Shown here in pieces: positions 1 to 8,460 of a stretch of 64,000 nt of DNA. The translations under genes were made by a program, and so were the position numbers. This DNA is from Azospirillum endophyticum. GTDB taxonomy: Bacteria > Pseudomonadota > Alphaproteobacteria > Azospirillales > Azospirillaceae. The notes under the pieces are model-generated. The model saw nothing but the letters and a program-made list of their open reading frames with translations. It searched no databases and was not told the DNA's origin. The DNA lies in the NCBI RefSeq assembly GCF_016595245.1, contig NZ_JAENHM010000003.1, forward strand, positions 66,997 through 130,996, given 5' to 3'. Each line of letters starts with the position of its first letter. The stretch's first letter is position 1.

Positions 1-379
1 CACCGTCGAAGAAGAAGGGCGGCGTGCCGATCGGCATGGTGACGATCCACTGGCCGGGCGGCGTCTCAGCCGCCACCGCCCGCACCCGCTCCAGAATATC
101 GCCGACGCTGCGCGCACCGGCCAGCGAGGGGCGCAGGCGCTTCAGCCCCTCGCGCTCCATATGGGCGTGGGCGTCGTTGAAGCCGGGGATCAGCGTCGCA
201 CCACCCAGGTCGATGGCTTCGGTGGCGGCGGTGGCGAGTGCCGCGACCTCCTCCCCGCCGACCGCGAGGATGCGGTCGCCGGCCAGCGCCACCGCGCCGG
301 CGCGTGGCCGGTCCGGATCGAAGGTGAGGATGTTGGCGTTGCGCAGGATCAGGGTGGGGGAAGAACTCGGTCCGCTCAT
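1..379 (-). CDS. Amidohydrolase family protein, N-terminal part (gene runs off left edge)
   Basis: The reading frame opens with ATG at 379 and runs leftward out of the window, so only about 126 residues are visible. They begin MSGPSSSPTLILRNANILTF, the N-terminal beta-sandwich typical of composite amidohydrolases. After LIPGFNDAHAHMERE, which carries the HxH metal ligands of the TIM barrel, the sequence turns to QWIVTMPIGTPPFFFDG. This order resembles YtcJ-type amidohydrolase_3 proteins, which hydrolyse C-N bonds in the cytoplasm. It starts 10 bp after the permease stop and is the last visible gene of the sulfonate-type transporter operon, so it may process the imported compound. Family assignment is good; the substrate is unknown. 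Confidence 0.8.
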   Translation of the reverse strand, partial: MSGPSSSPTLILRNANILTFDPDRPRAGAVALAGDRILAVGGEEVAALATAATEAIDLGGATLIPGFNDAHAHMEREGLKRLRPSLAGARSVGDILERVRAVAAETPPGQWIVTMPIGTPPFFFDG

Positions 380-389
380 CCGGCGATCC

Positions 390-1283
390 TCACGAGGCGG
401 TGGTGTACCATGGGAACAGGCGGCGGATCAGCGCCACGAACAGGCGGTCGGCGATGAAGCCGAAGGTGCCGAGCAGCACCAGCCCGATCAGCATGATGTC
501 GACCCGGAACATCTGGTGGCCGGTGGACATCATGTAGGCCACCCCCTCCCGCGCACCGGACAGCTCGGCGGCGACCAGCAGGATCAGCGAGACGGCGATG
601 CCCTGGCGCAGCCCGGCCAGGATCATCGGCAGGGCCGCCGGCAGCACCACCAGAAGCAGCGTCGCCAGCCGCCCGGCGCCGAGGCAGGCGGCGGAGCGCA
701 GATAGGCCGCCGGCACGTCGCGCACGCCGATGAAGGTGGTGATCCAGATCGGGAAGAAGCTGCCCCAGGCGACCAGCGCCACCTTCGAGCCTTCGCCGAT
801 GCCGAACCACAGGACCGACAGCGGCACCAGCGCGATGGAGGGGACGGAGCGGAAACCGTGCAGGATCGGCTCGCTGACATGGTGCAGCAGGCCGATGCGG
901 GCGGTCAGCAGCCCGGCCGTCACGCCGGTCGCCGTCGCGATGCCGAATCCCAGCGCTGCCCGGCGCAGGCTGGCCAGGATGTTGGCCGGAATCTCGCCGG
1001 ACAGCAGCATCGGGACGAAGGTGTCGAACACCACCGACGGCGGCGGCAGCAGCACCGGATTGACCCAGGTCCCCAGCCGCGGCACCGCCTCCCAGACCGC
1101 CAGGAACAGCAGGATGCCGGTCACGTTCAACAGGGCGCGCAGCCAGGCCGCCCGCCGCAGGCCGCGACGATGGGCGCGGCGGAACTCCTCGGCGAAGGCG
1201 GCGCTGTCGGATCGCGCATCCGCCGCAGAATGCCGGGGGGTGGAGAGGCCAGTGCCGGCCGCGTCATCCGTCGCCGCCGTCAC
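390..1283 (-). CDS. ABC transporter permease, sulfonate/nitrate/taurine type (SsuC-like)
   Basis: This 297-residue inner-membrane permease has a charged N-terminal tail of about 45 residues, then six hydrophobic segments. The cytoplasmic EAA-type loop reads AACLGAGRLATLLLVVLPAA around residues 195-215, where the partner ATPase docks. The pattern LPPPSVVFDTF near residue 80 is typical of the SsuC/TauC/NrtB family. The start overlaps the ATPase gene by 4 bp (ATGA), so the two are translationally coupled. With the ATPase at 1280-2089 and the binding protein at 2086-3135 it makes a complete importer. Family members carry sulfonates, taurine, nitrate or thiamine precursors; the redox and sulfur genes nearby favour a sulfonate, which is inference. 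Confidence 0.9.
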   Translation of the reverse strand: MTAATDDAAGTGLSTPRHSAADARSDSAAFAEEFRRAHRRGLRRAAWLRALLNVTGILLFLAVWEAVPRLGTWVNPVLLPPPSVVFDTFVPMLLSGEIPANILASLRRAALGFGIATATGVTAGLLTARIGLLHHVSEPILHGFRSVPSIALVPLSVLWFGIGEGSKVALVAWGSFFPIWITTFIGVRDVPAAYLRSAACLGAGRLATLLLVVLPAALPMILAGLRQGIAVSLILLVAAELSGAREGVAYMMSTGHQMFRVDIMLIGLVLLGTFGFIADRLFVALIRRLFPWYTTAS

Positions 1284-2089
1284 GCCGCCCTCCGTTCACC
1301 GTCGCTCTGGTCGGCACCCCGGCTGCCGCGGGCCAGCGCCGCGGCGATGCGGGCGTATTCCCTGCCGAACTCCGCCGACCCACGGTCGCGCGGATAGGGC
1401 AGATCGACCGTCAGATCCTCGCGGATCACCCCCGGCCCGGCCCCCATCACCACCACGCGCTGAGCGAGGAATACCGCCTCATCGATGTTGTGGGTGACGA
1501 ACAGCACCGACACCCCGGTCTCCCGCCACAGCCGCAGCAAATCCTCCTGCAAGGTGGTGCGGGTCATGGCGTCGACGGCGGCGAAGGGCTCGTCCATCAG
1601 CACCACCTCCGGCTCCACCACCAGGGCGCGGGCGACGGCGACGCGCTGGCGCATGCCGCCGGACAGCTCGTGCGGGTAGCGGTCGGCGGCATGGCGCAAC
1701 CCGACCCGGTCGAGCGCCTCCAGCGCCCGGCGGCGCCGGACGGGGGCGGAGACCCGCTGCATGCGCAGGCCGAACTCGACATTCTGCCGCGCGGTCATCC
1801 AGGCGAACAGCGCATATTCCTGGAACACCACGCCGCGGTCCGGCCCCGGCCCGTCCAGCGGCCGGCCGCGGAAGCGGACGGCGCCGGAGGTCGGCTTGAG
1901 GAAGCCGGCCAGCAGATGGATCAGCGTGGACTTGCCGCAGCCGGACGGGCCGATCAGACAGACGAACTCGCCGGCCTCCACCCGCAGCGACACGTCGCTG
2001 AGCGCCCAGACCGGCGAGCCGTCGCGCGCCGCATAGATCTGCGACACGCGGTCGAAATCGATCAGCGGCCCGCTCATGACCCCGCTCAT
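1280..2089 (-). CDS. ABC transporter ATPase, sulfonate/nitrate type (SsuB-like)
   Basis: This 269-residue protein is a complete nucleotide-binding subunit. Walker A GPSGCGKST lies at residues 47-55, the Q-loop at VVFQEYALF (about 87-95), the signature LSGGMRQRVAVARAL at about 142-156 and Walker B VVLMDEPF at about 162-169. The H-loop is seen in FVTHNIDEA. The Q-loop region and HNIDEA pattern are characteristic of the SsuB/TauB/NrtD group. It overlaps both neighbours by 4 bp. ATG codons at 2089 and 2077 are both possible starts; the first overlaps the upstream stop and is preferred. It should power the importer formed with the adjacent permease and binding protein. Confidence 0.93.
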   Translation of the reverse strand: MSGVMSGPLIDFDRVSQIYAARDGSPVWALSDVSLRVEAGEFVCLIGPSGCGKSTLIHLLAGFLKPTSGAVRFRGRPLDGPGPDRGVVFQEYALFAWMTARQNVEFGLRMQRVSAPVRRRRALEALDRVGLRHAADRYPHELSGGMRQRVAVARALVVEPEVVLMDEPFAAVDAMTRTTLQEDLLRLWRETGVSVLFVTHNIDEAVFLAQRVVVMGAGPGVIREDLTVDLPYPRDRGSAEFGREYARIAAALARGSRGADQSDGERRAA

Positions 2090-3135
2090 GACAGGGTGAC
2101 CCGGTCGGGCGCCACCGCCTTCAGCGGGCTATCGACGATCAGGCCGCGGAACAGCGCCCGCAGGTCCCCCGCCGGACGCTTGGCGAGGCCGGCGGCGATG
2201 GCCCATTCCGCCTCCGCCACCAGATCGTCGACGAAGCGGTCGTCGAAGGCGATCTTGAAGGTGAACTCGGAGGTCGCCTCCAGAATCTCCTTCGGCGGCG
2301 TGTGGATGCGGCGCGAGATCAGGTCGGCCCAGCCGCCGTCGGCCAGGATGCGGCGTTCCGCCCCCTGCAAGGCCCGGATGGCGCCGGTCACCAGTTCCGG
2401 CTTCTCCTTCACCACCTTCTCGGTGGTCAGCAGCAGCTGGTGGCTCTGGAAGAATTTCTCCAGCCCGTACTGGGTCATCACCGCGGTCTTGCCGCCGGAC
2501 TGGCGCTCGGCCACCGCGGCGGACTGGCTGCTCCAGGCGAAGCCGTCGATGTCGCCGCGCACCAGGGCGGAGGTCATATTGTTCGGGGTGAGATCGACCA
2601 CCTCGACATCGCCCGGCGCCAGCCCTGCGAATTCCAGATATTTCGCCAGCATATATTGCCCGGAGGTGCCGACGCGGGTGGCGATCCTGCGCCCCTTCAG
2701 GCTGGCCGGCTTGATCGGATCGATGCCGCCGTCCTTGCGGACGACGATCTTCATGTCGCGCGAATAGCGGCTGTAATTCACCAGGATCAACGGCCGCAGC
2801 CCCTGTAGCACCGCGAACACCACCGGCGTGTCGGTCGAGGCGGAGAAGTCGGCCGAACCGGCGAGCAGCGCCTGCATCGAATCGCGCCCGCTCTCGAACT
2901 CCATGGTGCTCAGATCGAATCCGGCCTCGGCCCAGGTGCCGGCGGCCTCGGCGACGAAGGGCACCGCCCAGGTGTAGCCGGTGCTGCCATAGGCCAGCGT
3001 CGCCTTGGCCGCGGCGGCCTGCGCGCGGCCGGCCCACAGCGGCCCGGCAGCAGCCAGCATGCCGGCGGTAACGGCCGCGTCGGTCAGCAGGCGGCGGCGG
3101 TTCAGGCGAATGCCGGACGGGTCGAACACGGTCAT
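2086..3135 (-). CDS. ABC substrate-binding protein, SsuA/NMT1-like, probable Tat export
   Basis: The start is set at ATG 3135 because GGAG lies just upstream and an export signal follows. Residues 8-16 carry the twin arginine in LNRRRLLTD, followed by a hydrophobic stretch ending in AQA near residue 38. The mature part has NMT1/SsuA hallmarks: STGYTWAVPFVAEAAGTWAE, then GRDSMQALLAGSADFSAST and the hinge region RRIATRVGTSGQYMLAKYLE. It is 349 residues, normal for the family. A longer in-frame start at 3279 would lie inside the ferredoxin gene and gives a non-signal-like N-terminus, so it was not used. It should capture the periplasmic substrate for the neighbouring permease and ATPase; a sulfonate is likely but unproven. 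Confidence 0.9.
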   Translation of the reverse strand: MTVFDPSGIRLNRRRLLTDAAVTAGMLAAAGPLWAGRAQAAAAKATLAYGSTGYTWAVPFVAEAAGTWAEAGFDLSTMEFESGRDSMQALLAGSADFSASTDTPVVFAVLQGLRPLILVNYSRYSRDMKIVVRKDGGIDPIKPASLKGRRIATRVGTSGQYMLAKYLEFAGLAPGDVEVVDLTPNNMTSALVRGDIDGFAWSSQSAAVAERQSGGKTAVMTQYGLEKFFQSHQLLLTTEKVVKEKPELVTGAIRALQGAERRILADGGWADLISRRIHTPPKEILEATSEFTFKIAFDDRFVDDLVAEAEWAIAAGLAKRPAGDLRALFRGLIVDSPLKAVAPDRVTLS

Positions 3136-3169
3136 GATCGAAAGGCTCCTGTCGAATGCGGCCGGGCGC

Positions 3170-3511
3170 TCAATGGGGCGCCAGCAGCCGGAAGGTCTGG
3201 TCGGCGGAACGGTTCTCGCGATGGGCGGCAGTCCAGCCGATGGCACGGCGGTAGCTGCCGAACAGGCCGGCGGCGGCAACCGCCTCCTCGGTGATCCCCG
3301 TCACCGTTTCGGCATCGGGAGCGACATAGAGGGCGTCGTCCGGGCAATGGGCTTCGCACAGGAAGCAGGTCTGGCAGTCGGACTGCCGGGCGATGACAGG
3401 GGCGGCTCCCTCGGCCCGGCCGCCGCCGGTCGGCTGGAACACGTCCATCGGGCAGACGGAGACGCAGATGTTGCAGCCGGTGCAGCGGGCCGGGCTGATC
3501 AGCTCGATCAT
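3170..3511 (-). CDS. Ferredoxin with two [4Fe-4S] clusters, AprB-like electron carrier
   Basis: This short gene encodes 113 residues with two four-cysteine motifs. CTGCNICVSVCP (residues 10-21) and CQTCFLCEAHCP (residues 46-57) each have the C-x2-C-x2-C-x3-C-P spacing of [4Fe-4S] clusters. The C-terminal 40 residues (GLFGSYRRAIGWTAAHREN) form an extension, as in AprB-type subunits. Its ATG at 3511 overlaps the flavoprotein stop by 4 bp, so the two are coupled and probably form one complex. The binding-protein gene starts 34 bp downstream. The pair resembles the AprBA arrangement of APS reductases, but the real reaction is unknown; it may pass electrons to or from a sulfur substrate brought in by the same operon's importer. 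Confidence 0.88.
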   Translation of the reverse strand: MIELISPARCTGCNICVSVCPMDVFQPTGGGRAEGAAPVIARQSDCQTCFLCEAHCPDDALYVAPDAETVTGITEEAVAAAGLFGSYRRAIGWTAAHRENRSADQTFRLLAPH

Positions 3512-5148
3512 GCCGCCAGCTCCCGGCCTGTCTCGGCCCGATCCGCGCGGACCGGCGCCGGGCGGGTCGAGACATGCACCTCGTCCAGGCCGCCGACCGT
3601 CAGCAGGTGGCGCTGGGCCGGGTCGAGGGCGGCATGGTCGATGCGGCGGTGCATGCCGCGCGATTCGGTGCGGGCCAGCGCCGAACGGTACATCCAGCGG
3701 GCGGTCGCCAGCATCGCAGCAGCCTCCCGCACGCGCAGGACGGTGTCGGCGGAGGCCGGCATCGCCCCGGCGGCATCGGCCCACAGCCGGTCCAGCCGGG
3801 CGAGAGAGCCGGTCAGCCCCTCCTCCGTGCGGAAGTAGTTGATGTCGTAGGGGAACACCTCGGCCTGGACGGCACGGGTCAAACCGCCGGCATCGATCGC
3901 CGCCCCGCCCCGCGGCCTGTCCTGCAATCCGGCGCCGCCTGCCCGGCGCAGGGTGCGGATTCCATTTCCCAAGGCACGGGCATGATCGGCGGCCCCGAGC
4001 CCCGCCCAATGGCCAGTCGACATCGCCCAGGCGGCGTTGTGGCTGCCGCCACCGGTGAAGCCGCCGCAGATCGATTCGCGCGTCGCGGCGTCGCCGGCGG
4101 CGAACAGGCCGGGGACCGCGGTGGCGCAGGTGCCGTCCACCAGCCGCAGGCCGCCGGTGCCGCGCACGGTGCCCTCCAGCCGCAGGGTCACCGGGAAACG
4201 CTGGGTGAAGGGGTCGACGCCGACGCGGTCGAAGGGCAGGAAGAAGTTCGGCTGGGCCTGACGCATCGCCGCCCACAGTTCCGGTTCGGCGCGGTCGAGG
4301 CGGGCATAGACCGGTTCGGTCGTCAGCACCCGCGCGATGACGGAGCGGCCGCCCTTGGAGGCCGCCCCCGGAATAGGCTCGCCGTCGGCACGGGTGAAGC
4401 TGGCCCATTGGTAAAGCAGCGTCTTGGTCACCGAACCGAAGGCCGGGGCGATGGCGTAGGCGTTGGAGAACTCCATCCCCGACAGATCGGCCCCGGCCTC
4501 CGCCGCCATCAGCAGGCCATCGCCGGTCAGCACGTTGCAGCCCAGCGCCTTGCTGAGGAAGGCACAGCCGCCGGTGGCGATGACCACCGCCTTCGCCCGC
4601 ACGGTCCAGCGCCCGCCCTTCTGCCGCTGCAAGCCGACGGCGCCGGCAACGGCGCCGCCGTCGTCGACCAGCAGTTCCAGCGCCGGGCAATGGTCGAGGA
4701 TCGTCACCCCGGCCTGTTTCACGCGGCGGCGCATCAGCCGCATGTATTCCGGTCCCTGCACCGACACGCGGCGCTCACGCCCGTCCGCATCGCGTGGAAA
4801 GGGATAGCCCCAGTCGGCGAGCTGGCCGACCGCCGCATGGGTGCGGTCGAGCACGCGGTCCATCCAGCCATGGTCGGCCAGATGACCGCCCAGCCCCTCG
4901 CGCGACGCCTTGGCCGCCGCGCGCTTGGCCGGATCGGGATCGATATACCACAGCGTGGTTCCCGACGCCGCGGTGGCGCCGGACGTGCCGCAAAATCCCT
5001 TGTCGGCCAGAATGGTGCGGGCACCTGCGGTTGCAGCGGCGATGGCGGCCCAGGTGCCGGCGGGACCGCCCCCCAGTATCAGGACATCGGTCTCAAGGTC
5101 GAGGGACGCGGCGGATGAACTGACAGGAGCGCCGGGCACGTTGGCCAT
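3508..5148 (-). CDS. FAD-dependent oxidoreductase, fumarate reductase/AprA-like flavoprotein
   Basis: The chosen ATG at 5148 gives 546 residues. A longer frame from 5292 would include AT-rich promoter sequence. The N-terminal FAD dinucleotide-binding motif is DVLILGGGPAGTWAAIAAATAGAR near residue 20, and GTSGATAASGTTLW follows. FAD-binding TGGCAFLSKALGCNVLTGDG and the C-terminal PGLFAAGDAATRESICGGFTGGG block place it in the succinate dehydrogenase/fumarate reductase/AprA flavoprotein superfamily. No signal peptide is present, so it should be cytoplasmic. It is the first gene of the operon, coupled to the two-cluster ferredoxin and a sulfonate-type importer. Reduction or oxidation of an imported sulfur compound is a reasonable inference. 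Other members of the superfamily act on carboxylates, so substrate is open. Confidence 0.85.
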   Translation of the reverse strand: MANVPGAPVSSSAASLDLETDVLILGGGPAGTWAAIAAATAGARTILADKGFCGTSGATAASGTTLWYIDPDPAKRAAAKASREGLGGHLADHGWMDRVLDRTHAAVGQLADWGYPFPRDADGRERRVSVQGPEYMRLMRRRVKQAGVTILDHCPALELLVDDGGAVAGAVGLQRQKGGRWTVRAKAVVIATGGCAFLSKALGCNVLTGDGLLMAAEAGADLSGMEFSNAYAIAPAFGSVTKTLLYQWASFTRADGEPIPGAASKGGRSVIARVLTTEPVYARLDRAEPELWAAMRQAQPNFFLPFDRVGVDPFTQRFPVTLRLEGTVRGTGGLRLVDGTCATAVPGLFAAGDAATRESICGGFTGGGSHNAAWAMSTGHWAGLGAADHARALGNGIRTLRRAGGAGLQDRPRGGAAIDAGGLTRAVQAEVFPYDINYFRTEEGLTGSLARLDRLWADAAGAMPASADTVLRVREAAAMLATARWMYRSALARTESRGMHRRIDHAALDPAQRHLLTVGGLDEVHVSTRPAPVRADRAETGRELAA

Positions 5149-5247
5149 CGGAAAAACCCTCCGGGACTGTCGATCATGCGGATTGAGCGAAGCGGCGATT
5201 CCGAAACAGCTTTCTATTACTGCTTTCGGTCGCTCTTTCTTCCTAAA

Positions 5248-5273
5248 ATCATACTTACACACTAGAGATAGTG
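5248..5273 (-). promoter_or_regulatory. Candidate promoter/operator of the flavoprotein-ferredoxin-ABC operon
   Basis: In the AT-rich gap before the flavoprotein, the minus strand has TATGAT (5253-5248), a plausible -10. Just upstream is the perfect inverted repeat CACTA-GAGA-TAGTG (5260-5273). The repeat sits where a repressor or activator could act. No convincing -35 hexamer is visible, which would fit an activator-dependent promoter. This is weak evidence. Confidence 0.35.
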
Positions 5274-5299
5274 CGCATACCAAAATATGCACATCTGTG

Positions 5300-5342
5300 A
5301 AAAATTTCGGCCGGCACCTCCCGCCGAGGGGTGATGCCGGCC
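5300..5342 (-). terminator. Rho-independent terminator of the metY operon
   Basis: Read on the minus strand, GGCCGGCA and TGCCGGCC form an 8-bp stem (5342-5335 with 5316-5309). A further CCTC/GAGG pairing lies inside the loop. The stem is followed directly by GAAATTTTT. It lies 73 bp after the metY stop and separates that unit from the flavoprotein operon. Confidence 0.75.
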
Positions 5343-5414
5343 GCGCAGTGAGGAACCGGGCCGCGAGAGACCGCTACCGCTGGGCAATGGGCAATACGCG
5401 ATGGGCAGCGGGCC

Positions 5415-6710
5415 TTACGCCTCGGCCAGCGCCTGCTCCAGGTCGGCGATGATGTCGTCGGGATGCTCGATGCCGACCGACAGGCGGACATAGCCGGGGG
5501 TGACACCGGTGGCAAGCTGGTCTTCCGGCGACAGCTGGGAGTGAGTCGTGGTGGCGGGATGGATCGCCAGCGACCGGGCATCGCCGATGTTGGCGACGTG
5601 GTAGAACAGCTTCAGCGCATCGATGAAGCGCCGCCCCGCCTCCGCCCCGCCTGCCAGTTCGAAGCCGACCAGCCCGCCATAGCCGCCCTTCAGGTAGGTG
5701 TCGGCGCGCCGCCGCGCCTCGCCCTCCTGCAGGCCGGGGAAGATGACCGACGTCACCTTGGCATGCGTCTTCAGATAATTCGCGACGATGCCGGCGTTCG
5801 CGTTGTGCTGGCGGATGCGCAGCGGCAGCGTCTCCAGCCCCTGGATCAGCTGGAAGGCCGACTGCGGGCTGAGCGCGGCGCCGATGTCGCGCAGCAGGGT
5901 GACGCGGGCACGCAGCGCATAGGCGATGGGGCCGAGCGGCTTGGCCGCCTCCGTCCAGATCGCACCGTGATAGCTGGGGTCGGGCTGGGTCAGCAGCGGG
6001 AAGCGGGCGGCATGCGCCTCCCACGGGAAGGTGCCGCCGTCGATCAGCACGCCGCCGATGGTGGTGCCGTGGCCGCCGATGTATTTGGTCGCCGAATAGA
6101 TCGTCACCGCCGCGCCATGGTCGAAGGGCCGCACGGTCAGCGGTGCCGCGGTGTTGTCGACGATCAGCGGCACACCCAGTTCCAGGCCGATGTCGGCGAC
6201 CTCGCGGATCGGGAAGACGTTCAGCTTCGGGTTCGGCAGCGTCTCCGCATAATAGGCGCGGGTGCGGTCGTCGGTGGCGCGGCGGAAATTCTCCGGGTCG
6301 GCCGGATCGACGAAGCGCGCCTCGATGCCGATCTGCTTCAGCGTGTTGGCGAACAGGTTCCAGGTTCCGCCATAAAGGTCGGTGGAGGTGACGATGTTGT
6401 CGCCGGCCTGCGCCAGATTCAGCACCGAATAGAAGGACGCCGCCTGTCCGGACGCGACCGCCACCGCCGCCGCACCGCCTTCCAGCACGGCGAGCCGCTG
6501 TTCCAGAACCTCGACCGTCGGGTTGGTGACGCGGGTGTAGATGTGGCCCAGCTCCTGAAGCGCGAAGAGGCGCTCGGCATGGGCGGTGTCCTGGAACTGA
6601 TAGGAGGTCGTCTGGTGGATCGGCACGGCGACGGAGCCGGTGACGGGATCGGCGCGGAAGGCGCCGCCATGGACGGCCAGGGTTTCAAAGTGCGGCTTGC
6701 GGTCGGTCAT
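5415..6710 (-). CDS. metY: O-acetylhomoserine sulfhydrylase (aminocarboxypropyltransferase)
   Basis: This 431-residue enzyme belongs to the Cys/Met metabolism PLP family. The lysine that binds PLP is K209 in SATKYIGGHG, and the conserved DLYGGTWNLF (about 111-120), ETLPNPKLNV and VDNTAAP motifs are present. The KYIGGHGTTIGG context and length above 425 residues match the MetY group rather than cystathionine gamma-synthase, which is nearer 380-400. The reaction joins O-acetylhomoserine and sulfide to make homocysteine. Some members also use methanethiol to make methionine directly. Its place beside sulfonate and dimethyl sulfone genes suggests it fixes sulfur released by them. It lies 37 bp downstream of the oxygenase gene, probably in one operon, and is followed by a clear terminator. 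Confidence 0.9.
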   Translation of the reverse strand: MTDRKPHFETLAVHGGAFRADPVTGSVAVPIHQTTSYQFQDTAHAERLFALQELGHIYTRVTNPTVEVLEQRLAVLEGGAAAVAVASGQAASFYSVLNLAQAGDNIVTSTDLYGGTWNLFANTLKQIGIEARFVDPADPENFRRATDDRTRAYYAETLPNPKLNVFPIREVADIGLELGVPLIVDNTAAPLTVRPFDHGAAVTIYSATKYIGGHGTTIGGVLIDGGTFPWEAHAARFPLLTQPDPSYHGAIWTEAAKPLGPIAYALRARVTLLRDIGAALSPQSAFQLIQGLETLPLRIRQHNANAGIVANYLKTHAKVTSVIFPGLQEGEARRRADTYLKGGYGGLVGFELAGGAEAGRRFIDALKLFYHVANIGDARSLAIHPATTTHSQLSPEDQLATGVTPGYVRLSVGIEHPDDIIADLEQALAEA

Positions 6711-6747
6711 CGGCAGGACTCCTTCTTATTCCTTGAGAGTTCGGCGG

Positions 6748-7830
6748 TCAGGCGGAGGTGCCGACCAGATCGGTGTAATGGCGGCTGGCCACGTCGGGGT
6801 GGGAGCGCAGGCGGCTCTTCAGCGTGTTCTCCCCGACCGAGCTGTAGAGCGGGTTCAGCGGGTCGCGCTCGGGACCGCGCGCTTCAGCGGCGAGATCGTC
6901 CGGCAGCGGCAGCACCGGCACCCGGACATCTAGGCCGGCGCCCAGGAAGAAGGCGGTCGACAGCCGGTCCACCCCCGCCGGCGGCGTCACCACCCGGTGC
7001 ACCGCGGCGCGGAAATAGCCGTCCGTCGCCAGTTCCAGCAATTCGCCGGCATTGACGACGAAGGTGTTGGGGACCGGCGGCACATCGGCCCAGCCCCCGT
7101 CGGTTTCGATCTGCAAACCGCTCTGGCGGTGCTGGAGAACCAGCGTCAGCAGGCCGCTGTCCTTGTGCGGCCCGACGCCCTGCCCCTCCGCATCGTCGGC
7201 AGGGGCATCGGCGGCGGGAACCGCGTCATGGCCCGGATAGCGGATCAGCTTGACGAGCTGGGTCGGCTGGTCGGTCAGGATCGGATCGAAGGCATCCTCC
7301 GGCAGGCGCAGGGCCACCGCCACCGTCGACAGGATGCGCCGCGACACCGCGGTCAGCTGGTCCTGTAGGCGCAGCACCGCCGGGCGCAGCTCCGGCAGGG
7401 CCTCCGGCCACTGGTTGGGACCCTGCAAACGGACCCAGGGCGGCTGGTCCGGGCCTTGGGGCAAGGCCGGCCGTTCCGCACCGACGTCCAGCTGCTCGCG
7501 CCAGTCGGCCAGACCACGCGTGCGCTCCCAGCCGGCGCGGGTATAGCCGCGGAAATGGGGCGAGTTGACCATCTCGATGGACAGCTTGTCCTGCTCCGGC
7601 AGGGCGAAGAAGCCGCGCGAAAGGTCGAAGACGGAGTCGATGAAGGCCGGATCGACCCCGTGGCCGGTCACATAGAAGGCGCCGAAGCGGCGGATCGCCG
7701 CCCGCAGCTCCGACAGGAACAGCGCACGGTCCGCCGCAGCGCCATCGAGGCGGGCGAGATCCAGAAACGGCAGCGGCGGCCGCTCGGCCGAAGAGGGAAG
7801 CGCGGTCACAGGACTCTCCTTTGCGGACAT
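6748..7830 (-). CDS. 2-oxoglutarate/Fe(II)-dependent oxygenase, isopenicillin N synthase-like
   Basis: The 360-residue product has an N-terminal DIOX_N part (PFLDLARLDG, FGAFYVTGHGVD, SRGFFALPEQDK) and a C-terminal 2OG-Fe(II) jelly-roll. The iron ligands are visible: H222 and D224 in GPHKDSGLLTL, and H278 in FRAAVHRVV. The 2-oxoglutarate contact R289-x-S291 is in DRLSTAFF. All essential residues are therefore present and the length is normal. It is likely cytoplasmic. It precedes metY in an apparent operon within a sulfur-acquisition region, so oxidative cleavage of a sulfur or amine compound is possible. Substrate cannot be read from sequence; family members range from antibiotic synthases to ethylene-forming enzymes. 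Confidence 0.87.
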   Translation of the reverse strand: MSAKESPVTALPSSAERPPLPFLDLARLDGAAADRALFLSELRAAIRRFGAFYVTGHGVDPAFIDSVFDLSRGFFALPEQDKLSIEMVNSPHFRGYTRAGWERTRGLADWREQLDVGAERPALPQGPDQPPWVRLQGPNQWPEALPELRPAVLRLQDQLTAVSRRILSTVAVALRLPEDAFDPILTDQPTQLVKLIRYPGHDAVPAADAPADDAEGQGVGPHKDSGLLTLVLQHRQSGLQIETDGGWADVPPVPNTFVVNAGELLELATDGYFRAAVHRVVTPPAGVDRLSTAFFLGAGLDVRVPVLPLPDDLAAEARGPERDPLNPLYSSVGENTLKSRLRSHPDVASRHYTDLVGTSA

Positions 7831-7896
7831 GCATTCGGGAACGCCCGCTTGCGTGCGGCGACATGTGAAATCGGATTTTGCGGAGGCCGGCGCCGC

Positions 7897-8088
7897 TCAG
7901 TCGGTGCGGCTGCGCGCCTTCAGCCAGGTGCCGCGCATCTGCGCCCAGAGCCGGCCGACCGGCGCATCAGGCGTCAGCCCGTCAGTCACGGCACACATCC
8001 CCATGGCCTCCGGAAGCGGGATCCAGACCATGGTCTGGTCGGACGCTGCGGAGGCGGTAACCCGGCGGGCCGTCTGGGGATTGGCCAT
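7897..8088 (-). CDS. Small hypothetical protein, 63 residues
   Basis: I do not recognise this product. The frame reads MANPQTARRVTAS, then a region with WIPLPEAMGMCAV, and ends KARSRTD. Codons end mostly in G or C, as in neighbouring genes, and there is one short frame without stops upstream (possible start at 8154, 85 residues). No clear ribosome-binding site precedes the ATG at 8088. It lies 66 bp upstream of the oxygenase gene on the same strand, so it could be a leader gene of that operon, or merely a chance frame in GC-rich DNA. Confidence 0.35.
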   Translation of the reverse strand: MANPQTARRVTASAASDQTMVWIPLPEAMGMCAVTDGLTPDAPVGRLWAQMRGTWLKARSRTD

Positions 8089-8296
8089 GATCGCGTTCCA
8101 GTACAATGACTTGGGAGGTTGGGGCTCGGGGTTTGGCACGACCGCCGGGGTCACGGAGCCCCGGGCGGCATCGCTGTTTCACAGCCGATCATTACGCGGA
8201 AGACTCTTATTGTCTATCATAATTGTGGATTTATGGGCCGGGAAAATTCTATATGAACACTTAAAAATTGTTGATTGATAAATTTTCACGAAACCG

Positions 8297-8332
8297 TTGA
8301 CAGGCCAATTTCCCTATCTGCTAATTAGGGAA
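8297..8332 (+). promoter_or_regulatory. Promoter with overlapping perfect dyad operator TTCCCTA-N9-TAGGGAA
   Basis: TTGACA at 8297-8302 is a perfect -35. About 17-19 bp later are GCTAAT/TAATTA -10 candidates. The perfect 7-bp inverted repeat TTCCCTA (8310-8316) and TAGGGAA (8326-8332) overlaps the spacer and -10. It is the best of six similar dyads in this window. Binding here would block or remodel RNA polymerase for the amino-acid importer starting at 8461. The centre matches the T-N11-A rule of LysR-type regulators. Confidence 0.65.
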
Positions 8333-8460
8333 TAAGCACTGCCCCTTCGCGGCTGCCCTGCAAACCGCCGGTCCACGACCGGAGCCGGCCTGTCGGGCGT
8401 CTTTTCGATGCGGTGCTCCGCTGCTTTCACAAAACAACAAACTCATTGCGGGAAACCACC

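Noticed and set aside
5236..5260. TTCCTAAAATCATAC resembling the shared dyad upstream of the flavoprotein operon
   Set aside because: The right half reads TTACACA and breaks the T-N11-A rule; no dyad is formed.
7982..8182. Second short minus frame of 66 residues overlapping the small hypothetical gene
   Set aside because: It overlaps the more plausible frame at 7897-8088, is arginine- and proline-rich, and has no start signal.
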